Below the pieces are notes generated by a model. The model searched no databases, was not told the origin of the DNA, and was given only the letters and a program-made list of their open reading frames with translations. From Phycisphaerae bacterium (GTDB lineage: Bacteria > Planctomycetota > Phycisphaerae > JAJVII01), in assembly GCA_022072085.1 (NCBI GenBank), contig JAJVII010000049.1:36079-100078 (forward strand): a stretch of DNA of 64,000 nucleotides. The letters are read 5' to 3'. Positions within the stretch are counted from its first letter, which is position 1, and the number at the start of each line of letters is the position of its first letter. Positions 1-8,113 of the stretch are shown here, piece after piece. Made by a program: the position numbers and the translations under genes.

Positions 1-174
1 CCGAAGAAGGGCAAGCGGATGGCCGGGCAGTTGGGCAACACCCGCTGCACCGAGCGCAACCTGCGTCTGCTGGGCGTGGACGCCGAGAAGAACCTGCTGC
101 TGATCCGCGGCGCGATCCCCGGGGCCAACGGAGGCCTGGTGACCGTCCGGACCAGCCGCACGAAAGGCGCGTAG
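1..174 (+). CDS. rplC: 50S ribosomal protein L3, C-terminal fragment
   Basis: These are the last 57 codons and the stop of L3, an early-assembly protein of the large subunit that reaches toward the peptidyl transferase centre. The frame is open from the first base. GKRMAGQLG and the tail [13 protein letters not shown] are the conserved C-terminal signature of L3. The rest of the gene lies upstream of the window. It is followed by rplD, the usual S10-operon order, so it belongs to the long ribosomal operon. The truncation is only due to the window edge. Confidence 0.93.
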   Translation, partial: PKKGKRMAGQLGNTRCTERNLRLLGVDAEKNLLLIRGAIPGANGGLVTVRTSRTKGA

Positions 175-236
175 TCTGAGTCGAGGTTCATCCAGCCGCG
201 ACGATAGCGGAGCCCGCCTGGGGCGGGAGAATGAAG

Positions 237-866
237 ATGATTGAGGTTCAGGTATACAACCAGCAGGGCGAGCCGACCGGCACGCTGAACGTGGATGAGG
301 CGTCGCTGGGCGGGTGTGTGCGCCGGGCGCTGCTCAAGCAGGCGATCGACGCCTACCACGCCAACCAGCACGTGGGCACGGCTGCCACCAAGAGCCGCGG
401 CATGATCGCCGGTTCGACCCGCAAGCTCTTCCGCCAGAAGGGCACCGGGAACGCCCGCATGGGCACGATCCGGACAAACCTGCGGCGCGGCGGCGGCGTG
501 GCGTTTGCCAAGCAGGCCCGCGACCCGGGCAAGAAACTGACCCGCAAGATGCGAACGCAGGCCCGCAACTCCGCCCTCCTCTCCAAGCTCCGCTCCCAGG
601 ACGTTCTGGTCCTCGAAACCCTGAAATACGATTCGCCCAAGACCAAGCCCTTCGCCCAGTTGCTGGGCAAGCTGGGCGTGGATCGAAGCTGCCTGCTGGC
701 GCTGGACAACTACGACACCAACGTCTACCTGTCGGCCCGCAACGTGGATCGGCTCTCGGTCTGCCTGGGCGAACAGCTCAACGCGTACGAACTGCTGCGT
801 CACCATAAACTGCTGATCACCCGCCAGGCGTTCGAGCGCCTGACCGGCGGCGGCACTGAGGATTAG
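237..866 (+). CDS. rplD: 50S ribosomal protein L4
   Basis: L4 is a primary 23S rRNA binding protein lining the exit tunnel; in some bacteria it also autoregulates the S10 operon. The 209-residue product has the family length. It contains the tunnel-loop signature, seen here as GSTRKLFRQKGTGNARMG followed by RGGGVAF. Two ATGs are possible, at 231 and 237. GGAG at 226-229 is 7 bases from the second but touches the first, so 237 (MIEVQVYNQQG) is preferred. rplW starts 11 bases after the stop. Confidence 0.95.
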   Translation: MIEVQVYNQQGEPTGTLNVDEASLGGCVRRALLKQAIDAYHANQHVGTAATKSRGMIAGSTRKLFRQKGTGNARMGTIRTNLRRGGGVAFAKQARDPGKKLTRKMRTQARNSALLSKLRSQDVLVLETLKYDSPKTKPFAQLLGKLGVDRSCLLALDNYDTNVYLSARNVDRLSVCLGEQLNAYELLRHHKLLITRQAFERLTGGGTED

Positions 867-877
867 GGATCAAGGCG

Positions 878-1162
878 ATGGATGCGCGCGAAATCATCAT
901 CCGGCCCCTGGTCACCGAGAAGGGAACCCACACGTCGGGCGACGCCCGGAGGCGGGCCTACCCGTTCGAGGTTCACCAGGACGCCAACAAGGCCCAGGTC
1001 CGGGCTGCAATCGAGAAGATCTATTCCGTCCGCGTGATGGAGGTTCGCACCGCCAACATGCACGGAAAGTTCCGCCGCCAGGGACAGTGGATGGGACAGA
1101 CCCGCAACTGGAAGAAGGCGGTCGTCAAGCTGCATCCCGACGACCACATCGACCTGTTCTAG
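878..1162 (+). CDS. rplW: 50S ribosomal protein L23
   Basis: L23 sits at the tunnel exit and docks SRP and trigger factor. The 94-residue product opens with IIIRPLVTEKGT, the L23 signature, and has the typical central stretch FEVHQDANKAQVRAAIEKIY leading into a basic loop. Its length matches short bacterial L23. An AAGG lies just upstream of the ATG. It lies between rplD and rplB as in nearly all bacterial S10 operons. An 85-base gap to rplB is longer than most gaps here but holds no clear signal. Confidence 0.95.
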   Translation: MDAREIIIRPLVTEKGTHTSGDARRRAYPFEVHQDANKAQVRAAIEKIYSVRVMEVRTANMHGKFRRQGQWMGQTRNWKKAVVKLHPDDHIDLF

Positions 1163-1247
1163 CGGGACCGAGGCGAGAAATCGGACGATTGGCCAGGTTC
1201 AAACTCCGGCCCGATGATGAAGGCCGGGGGCAGATGAAAGTGGAACG

Positions 1248-2102
1248 ATGGCGATCAAGCGATATAACCCGACCAGCGCCGGCCGACGCAACGCGGAAGT
1301 CAACGACTACGCTGAGCTGACGCAGGGCAATGCGCCGGCCAAGGGTCTGCTCCGCAAGGGGCGCAAGACCGGCGGACGCAACAACCAGGGCGTGACGACC
1401 TCCCGGTTCCGCGGCGGCGGAAACAAGCGCCGCTACCGGGTGATCGACTTCCACCGCACCAAGGACGACGTCCCGGCGACGGTGGCCAGCATCGAGTACG
1501 ACCCGAACCGGAACTGCCACATCGCCCTGCTGCACTACGCCGACGGCGAGAAGCGCTACATCCTGGCCCCGGTCGGACTCAAGAAGGGCAGCGCCGTGAT
1601 CAGCGGCGATAAGGCGGAACCGCAGGTCGGCAACGCCATGGTCCTCTGGCAGGTCCCCCTGGGCTACGAGGTCCACAACGTCGAGCTGATCCCCGGCCGC
1701 GGCGGTCAGATGTGCCGGTCGGCCGGCACGGTGGCCCGCGTGTCGGCGAAGGAAGGCGACCACGTTCACCTGATCCTGCCCAGCGGCGAAGTGCGGATGG
1801 TTCACCGGCGCTGCCGGGCGACCATCGGGCAACTGGGCAACGTCGAGTATGCGAACATCCGCGTGGGCAAGGCCGGCAAGACGCGTCATCGCGGCCGCCG
1901 CCCGCATAACCGCGGCACGAGCATGAACCCGGTCGACCACCCGCTGGGCGGCGGTGAAGGCCGCAGCGGCGGCGGTCGGCACCCCTGCTCGCCGACGGGT
2001 CGGCTGGCCAAGGGCGGCCGCACCCGCAACCGCCGCAAGTCGAGCACGCGGCGGATCGTCCGGCGTCGTCGCAGCGTGCGTTACGGGATCGTCAGCAAGT
2101 GA
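1248..2102 (+). CDS. rplB: 50S ribosomal protein L2
   Basis: L2 is a primary 23S rRNA binder needed for subunit joining and peptidyl transferase activity. The product of 284 residues has the family length. Signatures are the N-terminal MAIKRYNPTSAGRR, the central GRNNQGVTTSRFRGGGNKR block, and the C-terminal MNPVDHPLGGGEGRSGGG, which carries the conserved histidine region of L2. The tail is strongly basic. It lies in the normal order before rpsS. No oddities are seen. Confidence 0.97.
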   Translation: MAIKRYNPTSAGRRNAEVNDYAELTQGNAPAKGLLRKGRKTGGRNNQGVTTSRFRGGGNKRRYRVIDFHRTKDDVPATVASIEYDPNRNCHIALLHYADGEKRYILAPVGLKKGSAVISGDKAEPQVGNAMVLWQVPLGYEVHNVELIPGRGGQMCRSAGTVARVSAKEGDHVHLILPSGEVRMVHRRCRATIGQLGNVEYANIRVGKAGKTRHRGRRPHNRGTSMNPVDHPLGGGEGRSGGGRHPCSPTGRLAKGGRTRNRRKSSTRRIVRRRRSVRYGIVSK

Positions 2103-2125
2103 GAGCGAAAGTAACGAGGTAGACC

Positions 2126-2422
2126 ATGGGTCGTTCGCTGAAGAAGGGACCGTATGTCGACGCCCGGCTGCTGGCCAGGGTCGAGAAGATGAACCAGACG
2201 GGCGCCCGGGACCCGATCAAGACGTGGCGCCGCTCGTGCACGGTGGTGCCGGAGTTTGTCGGGCACACGTTCATGGTGCACAACGGCAAGATGTTCCACA
2301 AGGTCTTCGTGACCGAGGACATGGTGGGGCACAAGCTGGGCGAGTTTTCCCCGACCCGCGTGTTCCGCGGCCATACGTCCGCCCGGGCCAAGGAAGAGGC
2401 CGCCGCTGCGGCTTCGTCGTAG
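2126..2422 (+). CDS. rpsS: 30S ribosomal protein S19
   Basis: S19 lies in the head of the small subunit and works with S13 at the subunit bridge. [16 protein letters not shown] at the N-terminus and the block [13 protein letters not shown] with a following [13 protein letters not shown] are diagnostic. The length of 98 residues is typical, with an alanine-rich tail. A GAGG sits 8 bases before the ATG. Order rplB-rpsS-rplV is canonical. Confidence 0.97.
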   Translation: MGRSLKKGPYVDARLLARVEKMNQTGARDPIKTWRRSCTVVPEFVGHTFMVHNGKMFHKVFVTEDMVGHKLGEFSPTRVFRGHTSARAKEEAAAAASS

Positions 2423-2482
2423 GTCGCCGGTCAGGCCGGGACCCGGATCACAGAGGTCTAACTGTAAAGTGGAATCGGAACC

Positions 2483-2815
2483 ATGCCCTGGCAGAGCACA
2501 CAACGGTTCGCCAAGATCACGGCCCGCAAGGCGCGCCTGATCACGGACATGATCAAGGGCTACAAGGCCACCTATGCCCTGGAGCTGCTGGAGTTCACTC
2601 ACCAGCGCGGCGCCCGGCTGGTGGAGAAGGTCCTTCGCACCGCGATGGCCAACGCCGACGAGCAGGGGCGCGTCGACCTGGACGACCTGGTGGTCAGCGG
2701 CGCGTGGGTCAACGAAGGCCCGACGATGAAACGGTGGCACCCCAAGGACCGCGGTCGGGCCCACCCGATCCTCAAGCGGACCAGCCACATTACCGTCGCG
2801 GTGGACGTGGAGTAG
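2483..2815 (+). CDS. rplV: 50S ribosomal protein L22
   Basis: L22 spans the large subunit and its beta hairpin lines the exit tunnel at the macrolide-sensitive constriction. The 110-residue protein shows ITARKARLITDMIKG near the N-terminus and the C-terminal hairpin region GPTMKRWHPKDRGRAHPI with a following SHITVAVD. Both are typical of the family. It follows rpsS by 60 bases and precedes rpsC in the normal order. Confidence 0.96.
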   Translation: MPWQSTQRFAKITARKARLITDMIKGYKATYALELLEFTHQRGARLVEKVLRTAMANADEQGRVDLDDLVVSGAWVNEGPTMKRWHPKDRGRAHPILKRTSHITVAVDVE

Positions 2816-2864
2816 CGAGTCAACGCAGCGGGGCCGGTTGCCGGCCCGGATGAACGAGGTAGGT

Positions 2865-3605
2865 ATGGGTCAGAAGACGTCGCCCACGGGATTTCGGATC
2901 GGCATCACCGAGGACTGGCGCAGCCGGTGGTACCCGCCGCGCAAGAGTCTCTACGGCGAGCTGCTGGTCGAGGACGAGAAGATCCGCCGCTACATCGACG
3001 AGCGGCTCAACCGCCAGCCTCCCTACGCGGCGGTGAGCAAGGTCGAGATCGAGCGGACGGCCAACGAGATCAAGGTGATGATCTTCACCGGCCGACCCGG
3101 GCTGGTCATCGGTCCCAAGGGGGCCGAGGTGGACAAGCTGCGGGAGAGCCTGGAAGAGCTGACCGATCGGCGGATCAACGTCTCGGTTCACGAGATCAAG
3201 AACGCCGACCTGAACGCCAAGCTGGTGGGCGAAGCGGTCGCCGAGCAGCTCGTGCGGCGCAGCTCGTTCCGCCGGACGATGAAGCAGCGGGCCGAGGCGG
3301 CGATGGCCGCCGGCGCCCTGGGCGTGAAGATTCAGTGCTCCGGCCGACTGGGCGGGGCCGAGATGAAGCGCAGCGAGACGACGATCATGGGCTCGATCCC
3401 GCTGGCGACGCTGCGGGCCCACGTGGACTACGACACGTCGGAGGCCCGGTGCACCTACGGAGTGATCGGGATCAAGGTCTGGATTTACAAGGGAAGCTAC
3501 GGCGCGGAAATAGAGGAGAACCCCAGCGATGGCCATGATGCCAAAACGCGTCAAGTACCGAAAGGCGCAAAAAGGGCGAATCCGCGGAAGGGCCAATCGC
3601 GGTAA
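2865..3605 (+). CDS. rpsC: 30S ribosomal protein S3
   Basis: S3 forms part of the mRNA entry channel. The start at 2865 gives [14 protein letters not shown], the conserved N-terminus, with GAGGTAGGT just upstream; an upstream in-frame ATG at 2838 would add residues not found in the family. The KH domain is at about 60-110 with the GXXG loop in [13 protein letters not shown]. The C-terminal domain has [15 protein letters not shown]. Unusually, the last 25 codons, rich in Lys and Arg, run through the start of rplP in another frame, a 77-base overlap. The tail sequence is not one I recognise as conserved. Confidence 0.95.
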   Translation: MGQKTSPTGFRIGITEDWRSRWYPPRKSLYGELLVEDEKIRRYIDERLNRQPPYAAVSKVEIERTANEIKVMIFTGRPGLVIGPKGAEVDKLRESLEELTDRRINVSVHEIKNADLNAKLVGEAVAEQLVRRSSFRRTMKQRAEAAMAAGALGVKIQCSGRLGGAEMKRSETTIMGSIPLATLRAHVDYDTSEARCTYGVIGIKVWIYKGSYGAEIEENPSDGHDAKTRQVPKGAKRANPRKGQSR

Positions 3606-3948
3606 CACGGTGGCCTTCGGCGAGTTCGGACTTCAGACTCTGGAGCGCGGGCGCATCTCGGCGCAGCAGATCGAGGCCGGGCGCGTCGCGGTCACGCACC
3701 ACCTTCACCGTGAAGGACGGGTCTACATCCGCATCTTCCCGGACAAGCCGGTCTCCAAGAAGCCCCTGGAGGTCCGGATGGGCAAGGGCAAAGGCGAACC
3801 GGACCACTACGTCGCGGTCGTCAAGCCCGGGACGGTGCTGTTCGAGATCGGCGGCGTGGAGCAGGACATGGCGGTTTCGGCGTTGGCCCGCGTGGCCCAC
3901 AAGCTGCCGGTCAAGACCCGCCTGGTCCAGCGCCGTCACACGATGTAA
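3529..3948 (+). CDS. rplP: 50S ribosomal protein L16
   Basis: L16 helps form the A site and binds 23S rRNA near the tRNA elbow. The start [17 protein letters not shown] and the later blocks [12 protein letters not shown] and [18 protein letters not shown] are family signatures; the length of 139 is normal. GAGGAG at 3513-3518 is 10 bases before ATG 3529. A start at 3535 or 3538 cannot be excluded. The gene begins inside the end of rpsC, in a different frame, so its initiation must occur on mRNA still being read by ribosomes translating rpsC. Confidence 0.96.
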   Translation: MAMMPKRVKYRKAQKGRIRGRANRGNTVAFGEFGLQTLERGRISAQQIEAGRVAVTHHLHREGRVYIRIFPDKPVSKKPLEVRMGKGKGEPDHYVAVVKPGTVLFEIGGVEQDMAVSALARVAHKLPVKTRLVQRRHTM

Positions 3949-3964
3949 TCGGACGGGAACAAGC

Positions 3965-4183
3965 ATGAAGATCAGCGACACGCGAAACATGAACGACCAG
4001 GAGATCGACCTGGAGATCGAGCGTCTGCGGGACCAGCTCTTCCACCTGCGGGCCCAGGCGGTCACCGAGAAGTTGCAGGACCCGACGCAGCTTCGCAAGG
4101 CGCGGCGGGACATCGCCCGTCTGTTGACGGTCAAGCGTGAGCGGGAATTGAACCAGGGCGCGGGAAAGGCCGCAGAGGCGTAA
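3965..4183 (+). CDS. rpmC: 50S ribosomal protein L29
   Basis: L29 is a small two-helix protein by the tunnel exit, next to L23. The 72-residue product starts MKISDTRNMNDQEIDLEIE and contains LRDQLFHLRAQAVTEKLQDP and RKARRDIARLLTVKRERE, the antiparallel helical pair of the family. The ATG at 3965 follows rplP by 16 bases and has GGGAAC upstream. A longer in-frame reading from 3710 overlaps rplP and is not credible. The order rplP-rpmC-rpsQ is canonical. Confidence 0.93.
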   Translation: MKISDTRNMNDQEIDLEIERLRDQLFHLRAQAVTEKLQDPTQLRKARRDIARLLTVKRERELNQGAGKAAEA

Positions 4184-4189
4184 AGGCAC

Positions 4190-4486
4190 ATGGAACAGGC
4201 ACAGGCACAGACAGGGCAGGACGGATCCCGACCGTTGCGTCGGCGTCGCATCGGCGTGGTCCTCTCGCACAAGCGGGACAAGACGATCAAGGTGCGCGTG
4301 GAGTTCCAGACCGAGCATCCGACCTACGGCAAGCAGATCCGCCGGCGGATGACCATCCACGCCCACGACCCGCAGAACGAGGCCCGCGAAGGCGACCGCG
4401 TGCAGTTGATGGCGTGCCGTCCGATCAGCAAGACCAAGGCCTGGCGACTGGAGAAGATCCTCCAGGCCGCCCCGCGCAGCGAGTAG
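4190..4486 (+). CDS. rpsQ: 30S ribosomal protein S17
   Basis: S17 is a primary 16S rRNA binding OB-fold protein. After a short Gln-rich lead the 98-residue product shows RIGVVLSHKRDKTIKVRVE, then HPTYGKQIRRRMTIHAHDP and the closing block GDRVQLMACRPISKTKAWRL, all hallmarks of S17. It begins 6 bases after rpmC. The N-terminal MEQAQAQTGQDGS extension is longer than in E. coli and may be a local feature; no better internal start with a ribosome site is seen. Confidence 0.94.
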   Translation: MEQAQAQTGQDGSRPLRRRRIGVVLSHKRDKTIKVRVEFQTEHPTYGKQIRRRMTIHAHDPQNEAREGDRVQLMACRPISKTKAWRLEKILQAAPRSE

Positions 4487-4509
4487 GCGCAGAACGAGGG
4501 TTGTGAGCG

Positions 4510-4896
4510 ATGATTCAGGCTGAAACGTATCTGGACGTGGCCGACAACACCGGCGCCAAACAGGTCCAGTGCATCAAGGTGATGGGGCAGCACTCGCGTC
4601 GCGGCAGGTTCACGCGAGGCGTGGCCGGCGTGGGCGATATCATCGTCGCGGCCGTCAAGAAGGCGCTGCCCAGCGGCGAGGTGAAGAAGGGCGAGGTCGT
4701 GCGGTGTGTGGTCGTGCGGACCCGCAACGCGACCCGGCGAAGCGACGGCAGCTACGTCCGGTTCGACTCCAACGCCGCGGTGATCATCGACCTCAAGGGC
4801 GAGCCGCGCGGCACCCGCATCTTCGGCGCGGTGGCCCGCGAGCTGCGGGAGAAGAACTTCATGAAGATCGTCTCGCTCGCCAGCGAGGTGGTCTGA
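4510..4896 (+). CDS. rplN: 50S ribosomal protein L14
   Basis: L14 sits at the subunit interface, contacts L19 and the 16S rRNA, and is the docking site of the silencing factor RsfS. The product of 128 residues starts [18 protein letters not shown] and ends with [20 protein letters not shown], both near-invariant L14 blocks. The length is a few residues above the usual 122 because of an internal loop around GSYVRF. A GAGGG lies before the ATG. Confidence 0.96.
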   Translation: MIQAETYLDVADNTGAKQVQCIKVMGQHSRRGRFTRGVAGVGDIIVAAVKKALPSGEVKKGEVVRCVVVRTRNATRRSDGSYVRFDSNAAVIIDLKGEPRGTRIFGAVARELREKNFMKIVSLASEVV

Positions 4897-4940
4897 GGAT
4901 CCAAGCCCTGCCGCCTGCGGCTGGGATGGAGAAAGCGACG

Positions 4941-5291
4941 ATGAGGATCAAGAAGGGCGACTTGGTGGAAGTGAGCGTCGGACGCGATGCGGCCCGCAGC
5001 GAGGGCCATCGCGCCCGCGGGCGGGTGCTGTCGGTGGACGAGGCGTCCAACCGCGTCACCATCGAGGGCGTGAACCTCGTGTACAAGCACGTCCGCCCCA
5101 GCCGCAAGAACCCCCGGGGCGGGCGTCTGCACATCGAGCGCCCGGTGCACCTGTCCAACGTGATGCCCGTGTGCCCCAAGTGCGATGAGGGCGCCCGGGT
5201 GGGATACCGCGTGAACGACGACGGCAGCAAGGAGCGCGTCTGCCGCGCCTGCGGGACCGGCCTGGGCCAGGTCCGCAGCGCCGGGAAATAG
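4941..5291 (+). CDS. rplX: 50S ribosomal protein L24 with zinc-ribbon tail
   Basis: L24 is an assembly initiator protein with a KOW fold. MRIKKGDLVEVSVGRDA starts the KOW domain; RGRVLSVDEASNRVTIEGVN completes it. The C-terminal half carries CPKC and CRAC pairs, a four-cysteine zinc ribbon found in many bacterial L24 proteins. The start at ATG 4941 has GGAG 9 bases upstream; an ATG at 4926 is in frame but lies upstream of that site. It follows rplN and precedes rplE as expected. Product 116 residues. Confidence 0.93.
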   Translation: MRIKKGDLVEVSVGRDAARSEGHRARGRVLSVDEASNRVTIEGVNLVYKHVRPSRKNPRGGRLHIERPVHLSNVMPVCPKCDEGARVGYRVNDDGSKERVCRACGTGLGQVRSAGK

Positions 5292-5315
5292 TGAAGACCA
5301 GGAATGGATAGAGCT

Positions 5316-5861
5316 ATGGATCGCCTCAAGGAAAAATACGTCAAGCAGGTCGTGCCGGCCCTCAAGCAGGAACTCGGCCGCGACAACCTCATGGCCATTC
5401 CCCGCCTGGTCAAGGTGGTCATCAGCATGGGGCTGGGCAAGGCCAAAGAGAACAAGAAGATCATGGAGGAGGCCGTCACCCACCTGACCGTGATCTCCGG
5501 GCAGAAGCCGCTGGTCTGCCGGGCCCGCAAGTCGGTCAGCAACTTCAAGCTCCGCGAGGGCAACGAGATCGGCCTGAAGGTCACGTTGCGTCGCCAGCGG
5601 ATGTTCGAGTTCCTGGATCGGCTGATCTCGGTGACCATCCCCCGCGTCCGCGACTTCCGCGGGCTGGACCCCAAGGGGTTTGACGGGCGGGGCAACTACA
5701 ACATGGGACTGACCGAGCAGAACGTGTTCGCGGAGATCGACCCGGACAGCGTGGAAACGGTGCTCGGCATGAATATCTCGATCGCGACGACGGCCGGCGA
5801 TGACGCGTCGGCCCGGCTGCTGCTGACCAAGTTGGGCATGCCGTTCCGGACGGAGAACTGA
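5316..5861 (+). CDS. rplE: 50S ribosomal protein L5
   Basis: L5 binds 5S rRNA and contacts the P-site tRNA. The 181-residue product shows [33 protein letters not shown], and the block [19 protein letters not shown], all diagnostic. AGGA at 5300-5303 is 12 bases from ATG 5316 but touches the alternative ATG 5304, so 5316 is chosen; the family N-terminus also fits it better. It follows rplX and precedes the zinc-type S14 gene. Confidence 0.95.
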   Translation: MDRLKEKYVKQVVPALKQELGRDNLMAIPRLVKVVISMGLGKAKENKKIMEEAVTHLTVISGQKPLVCRARKSVSNFKLREGNEIGLKVTLRRQRMFEFLDRLISVTIPRVRDFRGLDPKGFDGRGNYNMGLTEQNVFAEIDPDSVETVLGMNISIATTAGDDASARLLLTKLGMPFRTEN

Positions 5862-5895
5862 ACCATCCACCGACGGCGGCAAGCCTGGAGGAAAT

Positions 5896-6081
5896 ATGTC
5901 GACCAAGGCCCAGTTCAACAAGATCGGCAAGGCGCCCAAGTTCCGCAACCGCGTCCGCAACCGCTGCCAGCTCTGCGGGCGGCCCCGGGGCGTCTACCGC
6001 AAGTTCCGCATCTGCCGCATCTGCCTGCGGAAGCTGGCCCTCCAGGGCAAGGTGCCGGGCATGATGAAGGCGAGCTGGTAA
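5896..6081 (+). CDS. rpsN: 30S ribosomal protein S14, zinc-binding type
   Basis: S14 is needed late in small-subunit head assembly. The 61-residue product is the short zinc-binding form (type Z). It has CQLC at about 25-28 and CRIC at about 41-44, a CXXC-X12-CXXC ribbon, and ends in GMMKASW like other type Z proteins. A GGAGG is 7 bases upstream of the ATG. The zinc-independent form is longer and lacks the cysteines. Position between rplE and rpsH is standard. Confidence 0.96.
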   Translation: MSTKAQFNKIGKAPKFRNRVRNRCQLCGRPRGVYRKFRICRICLRKLALQGKVPGMMKASW

Positions 6082-6147
6082 CAGGACCCGGACCCGTCCG
6101 GCGGGGCCGGGGCAAATGAGACTCAAAGCAGAAAGCGTCGAACGAGC

Positions 6148-6540
6148 ATGAATGACACTGTCGCCGATATGCTGACGCGGATCCGCAATGCGGTCGCCGC
6201 CGGCCACACGAAGACCGACATCCGCCGGTCCAAGATCTGCCTGGGCATCGCCCGTGTGCTCAAGGACGAGGGATACATCCAGGACTTCAAGGAGGTCGAC
6301 GACGACCGCCAGGGCCTGATCCGCGTCTACCTGAAGTACGGCCCGCAGGGCGAGCGCGTGATCCAGGAGATCGCCAGCTACAGCAAGCCCGGTCGGCGCG
6401 TCTATCGCGGCGCCGCGAACCTGCCCCGCGTGCTCAACGGGCTGGGCATCTGCGTGGTCTCCACCAGCAGCGGCGTCCTGAGCGACCGCCAGTGCCGCGA
6501 GAAGAAGGTCGGCGGCGAGGTTCTCTGCATCGTCAGCTAG
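6148..6540 (+). CDS. rpsH: 30S ribosomal protein S8
   Basis: S8 binds the central domain of 16S rRNA and in many bacteria represses the spc operon. MNDTVADMLTRIRNAV at the start and the C-terminal VSTSSGVLSDRQCREKKVGGEVLC are family signatures; 130 residues is the usual length. It lies between rpsN and rplF as in other spc operons. No regulatory stem resembling the E. coli S8 target was identified near rplE in this window. Confidence 0.96.
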   Translation: MNDTVADMLTRIRNAVAAGHTKTDIRRSKICLGIARVLKDEGYIQDFKEVDDDRQGLIRVYLKYGPQGERVIQEIASYSKPGRRVYRGAANLPRVLNGLGICVVSTSSGVLSDRQCREKKVGGEVLCIVS

Positions 6541-6569
6541 CAGCGCACCGCAGTGCGAGGAAGTCGGAT

Positions 6570-7127
6570 ATGTCACGAATCGGAAACAAACCCGTCCCGG
6601 TGCCCTCGGGCGTGACCGTCAAGGTCGCCGGCGCCTCGGTGTCGGTCAAGGGCCCCAAGGGCGAGCTGGCCACCGCGGTCCCGCAGGGCGTCTCGGTCGC
6701 CTTCGACGAAGCCAAGCGCGTGCTCGTCGTCACCCGCGCCTCCGACGCCAAGAAGCACAAGGCCCTGCACGGGCTGGTGCGGGCGCTGCTGGCCAACAAC
6801 GTTCACGGCGTGACGGTCGGCTACACCAAGGGGCTGGAAATCGTCGGCGTCGGATATAATGCCCGGGTTCAGGGCAACAAGCTGCTGCTGACCGTGGGCT
6901 TTGCCAACGTGGTCGAGCGCGTGATACCGGTCGGGGTGAAGGTGGAACTGCCCCAGCCGACCAAGATCGTCATCAGCGGTCCGGACAAGCAGGCGGTCGG
7001 GCATTTCGCCACGGACGTCCGCAAGGTCCGCCCCCCCGAGCCGTACAAGGGCAAGGGCATCCGCTTCGACGGCGAGGTCGTCCGCCGCAAGCCGGGCAAG
7101 GCCTTCGCCGGCGGGGCGCCCGCGTAA
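6570..7127 (+). CDS. rplF: 50S ribosomal protein L6
   Basis: L6 lies near the sarcin-ricin loop and the factor-binding site. The ATG at 6570 gives MSRIGNKPVPVPSGV with GAGGAAG upstream. The first domain has VSVKGPKGELA; the second has the C-terminal signature RKVRPPEPYKGKGIRF. Length 185 fits the family. A longer in-frame reading from 6492 would overlap rpsH and is not supported. Order rpsH-rplF-rplR is canonical. Confidence 0.96.
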   Translation: MSRIGNKPVPVPSGVTVKVAGASVSVKGPKGELATAVPQGVSVAFDEAKRVLVVTRASDAKKHKALHGLVRALLANNVHGVTVGYTKGLEIVGVGYNARVQGNKLLLTVGFANVVERVIPVGVKVELPQPTKIVISGPDKQAVGHFATDVRKVRPPEPYKGKGIRFDGEVVRRKPGKAFAGGAPA

Positions 7128-7178
7128 CGCGATCGGACCGATGGGTTCCAGTTTGGCTCTTGGGATTCGAGTTGAGAC

Positions 7179-7547
7179 ATGGATCGTAACAAGGCAAAAG
7201 TCAGCAATCGTGGCCGGCGTCGCCAGCGGATCCGCAAGAAGGTGTTCGGCACGCCGGACCGCCCGCGGCTGAGCGTGTTCCGCTCCGGCCGGCACATGTA
7301 CGCCCAGATCATCAACGACTCGACCGGCGTGACGCTGGTGTCGGCTTCGACCCGCGACAAGCTGCTGGCCGAGCAACTGGGCAAGACGGGCAACCGGTCG
7401 GCGGCCGGCGCCGTCGGGCAGGCGATCGCCGAGCGGGCCCGGGCCGCTCACATCGACAAGGTGGTCTTCGACCGCGGCGGGTATCGTTACCAGGGCCGCG
7501 TGAAGGAACTGGCGGACGCCGCCCGCAAGGCGGGGTTGAGTTTCTAG
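7179..7547 (+). CDS. rplR: 50S ribosomal protein L18
   Basis: L18 binds 5S rRNA together with L5 and L25. The 122-residue protein contains [20 protein letters not shown], then YAQIIND and the C-terminal [20 protein letters not shown], all L18 signatures. The gap of 51 bases from rplF carries no clear motif beyond a GAG-type site before the ATG. It precedes rpsE as expected. Confidence 0.96.
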   Translation: MDRNKAKVSNRGRRRQRIRKKVFGTPDRPRLSVFRSGRHMYAQIINDSTGVTLVSASTRDKLLAEQLGKTGNRSAAGAVGQAIAERARAAHIDKVVFDRGGYRYQGRVKELADAARKAGLSF

Positions 7548-7618
7548 CGAGCAGGCCGGGCGGTTGCAGCCGCCCGGCGATTGGGTGAGCAGTCGCCCGG
7601 ATCGCACAGGAGATGCAA

Positions 7619-8113
7619 GTGTCGCGCGAACGTGAACAGAACGAAGAACAGGGCCTTCAGGACATCGTCGTGAAGATTTACCGAACGGCCAAGGTCGTCA
7701 AGGGCGGCCGTCGGTTCAGCTTCGGCGCCCTGGTGGTCGTCGGCGACCGGCGCGGCAACGTCGGCATCGGATACGGCAAGGCCAACGAAGTGCCCCCCTC
7801 GGTCGAGAAGGGCATCAAGGAAGCCAAGAAGCAGATGCAGACCGTGAACCTGGCCGCCCACACGATTCCGCACCAGGCGATCGGGCGCCACGGCGCCAGC
7901 AAGGTCGTGCTGGTCCCGGCTGCCCCGGGCACCGGCGTGATTGCCGGCGACAGCGTTCGCGCGGTGCTGGAACTGGCCGGCGTGCACGACGTGCTGACCA
8001 AGGCCTACGGTTCGACCAGTCCCAAGAACCTGGTCAAGGCCACCATGAACGCCCTGCTGGGGCTGCGGACGCGGGCCCAGGTGGAAGAGCTGCGAGGAGT
8101 CAAGCTGTCATGA
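7619..8113 (+). CDS. rpsE: 30S ribosomal protein S5
   Basis: S5 lies at the mRNA entrance and affects decoding accuracy. The protein shows FGALVVVGDRRGNVGIGYGK in the double-stranded RNA-binding-like domain and the C-terminal VRAVLELAGVHDVLTKAYGS. GTG 7619 is 6 bases from AGGAG at 7608-7612, while ATG 7613 directly abuts that site, so GTG is preferred (164 residues); the choice changes only two residues. Its TGA overlaps the ATG of rplO, with no rpmD between them. Confidence 0.94.
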   Translation: MSREREQNEEQGLQDIVVKIYRTAKVVKGGRRFSFGALVVVGDRRGNVGIGYGKANEVPPSVEKGIKEAKKQMQTVNLAAHTIPHQAIGRHGASKVVLVPAAPGTGVIAGDSVRAVLELAGVHDVLTKAYGSTSPKNLVKATMNALLGLRTRAQVEELRGVKLS

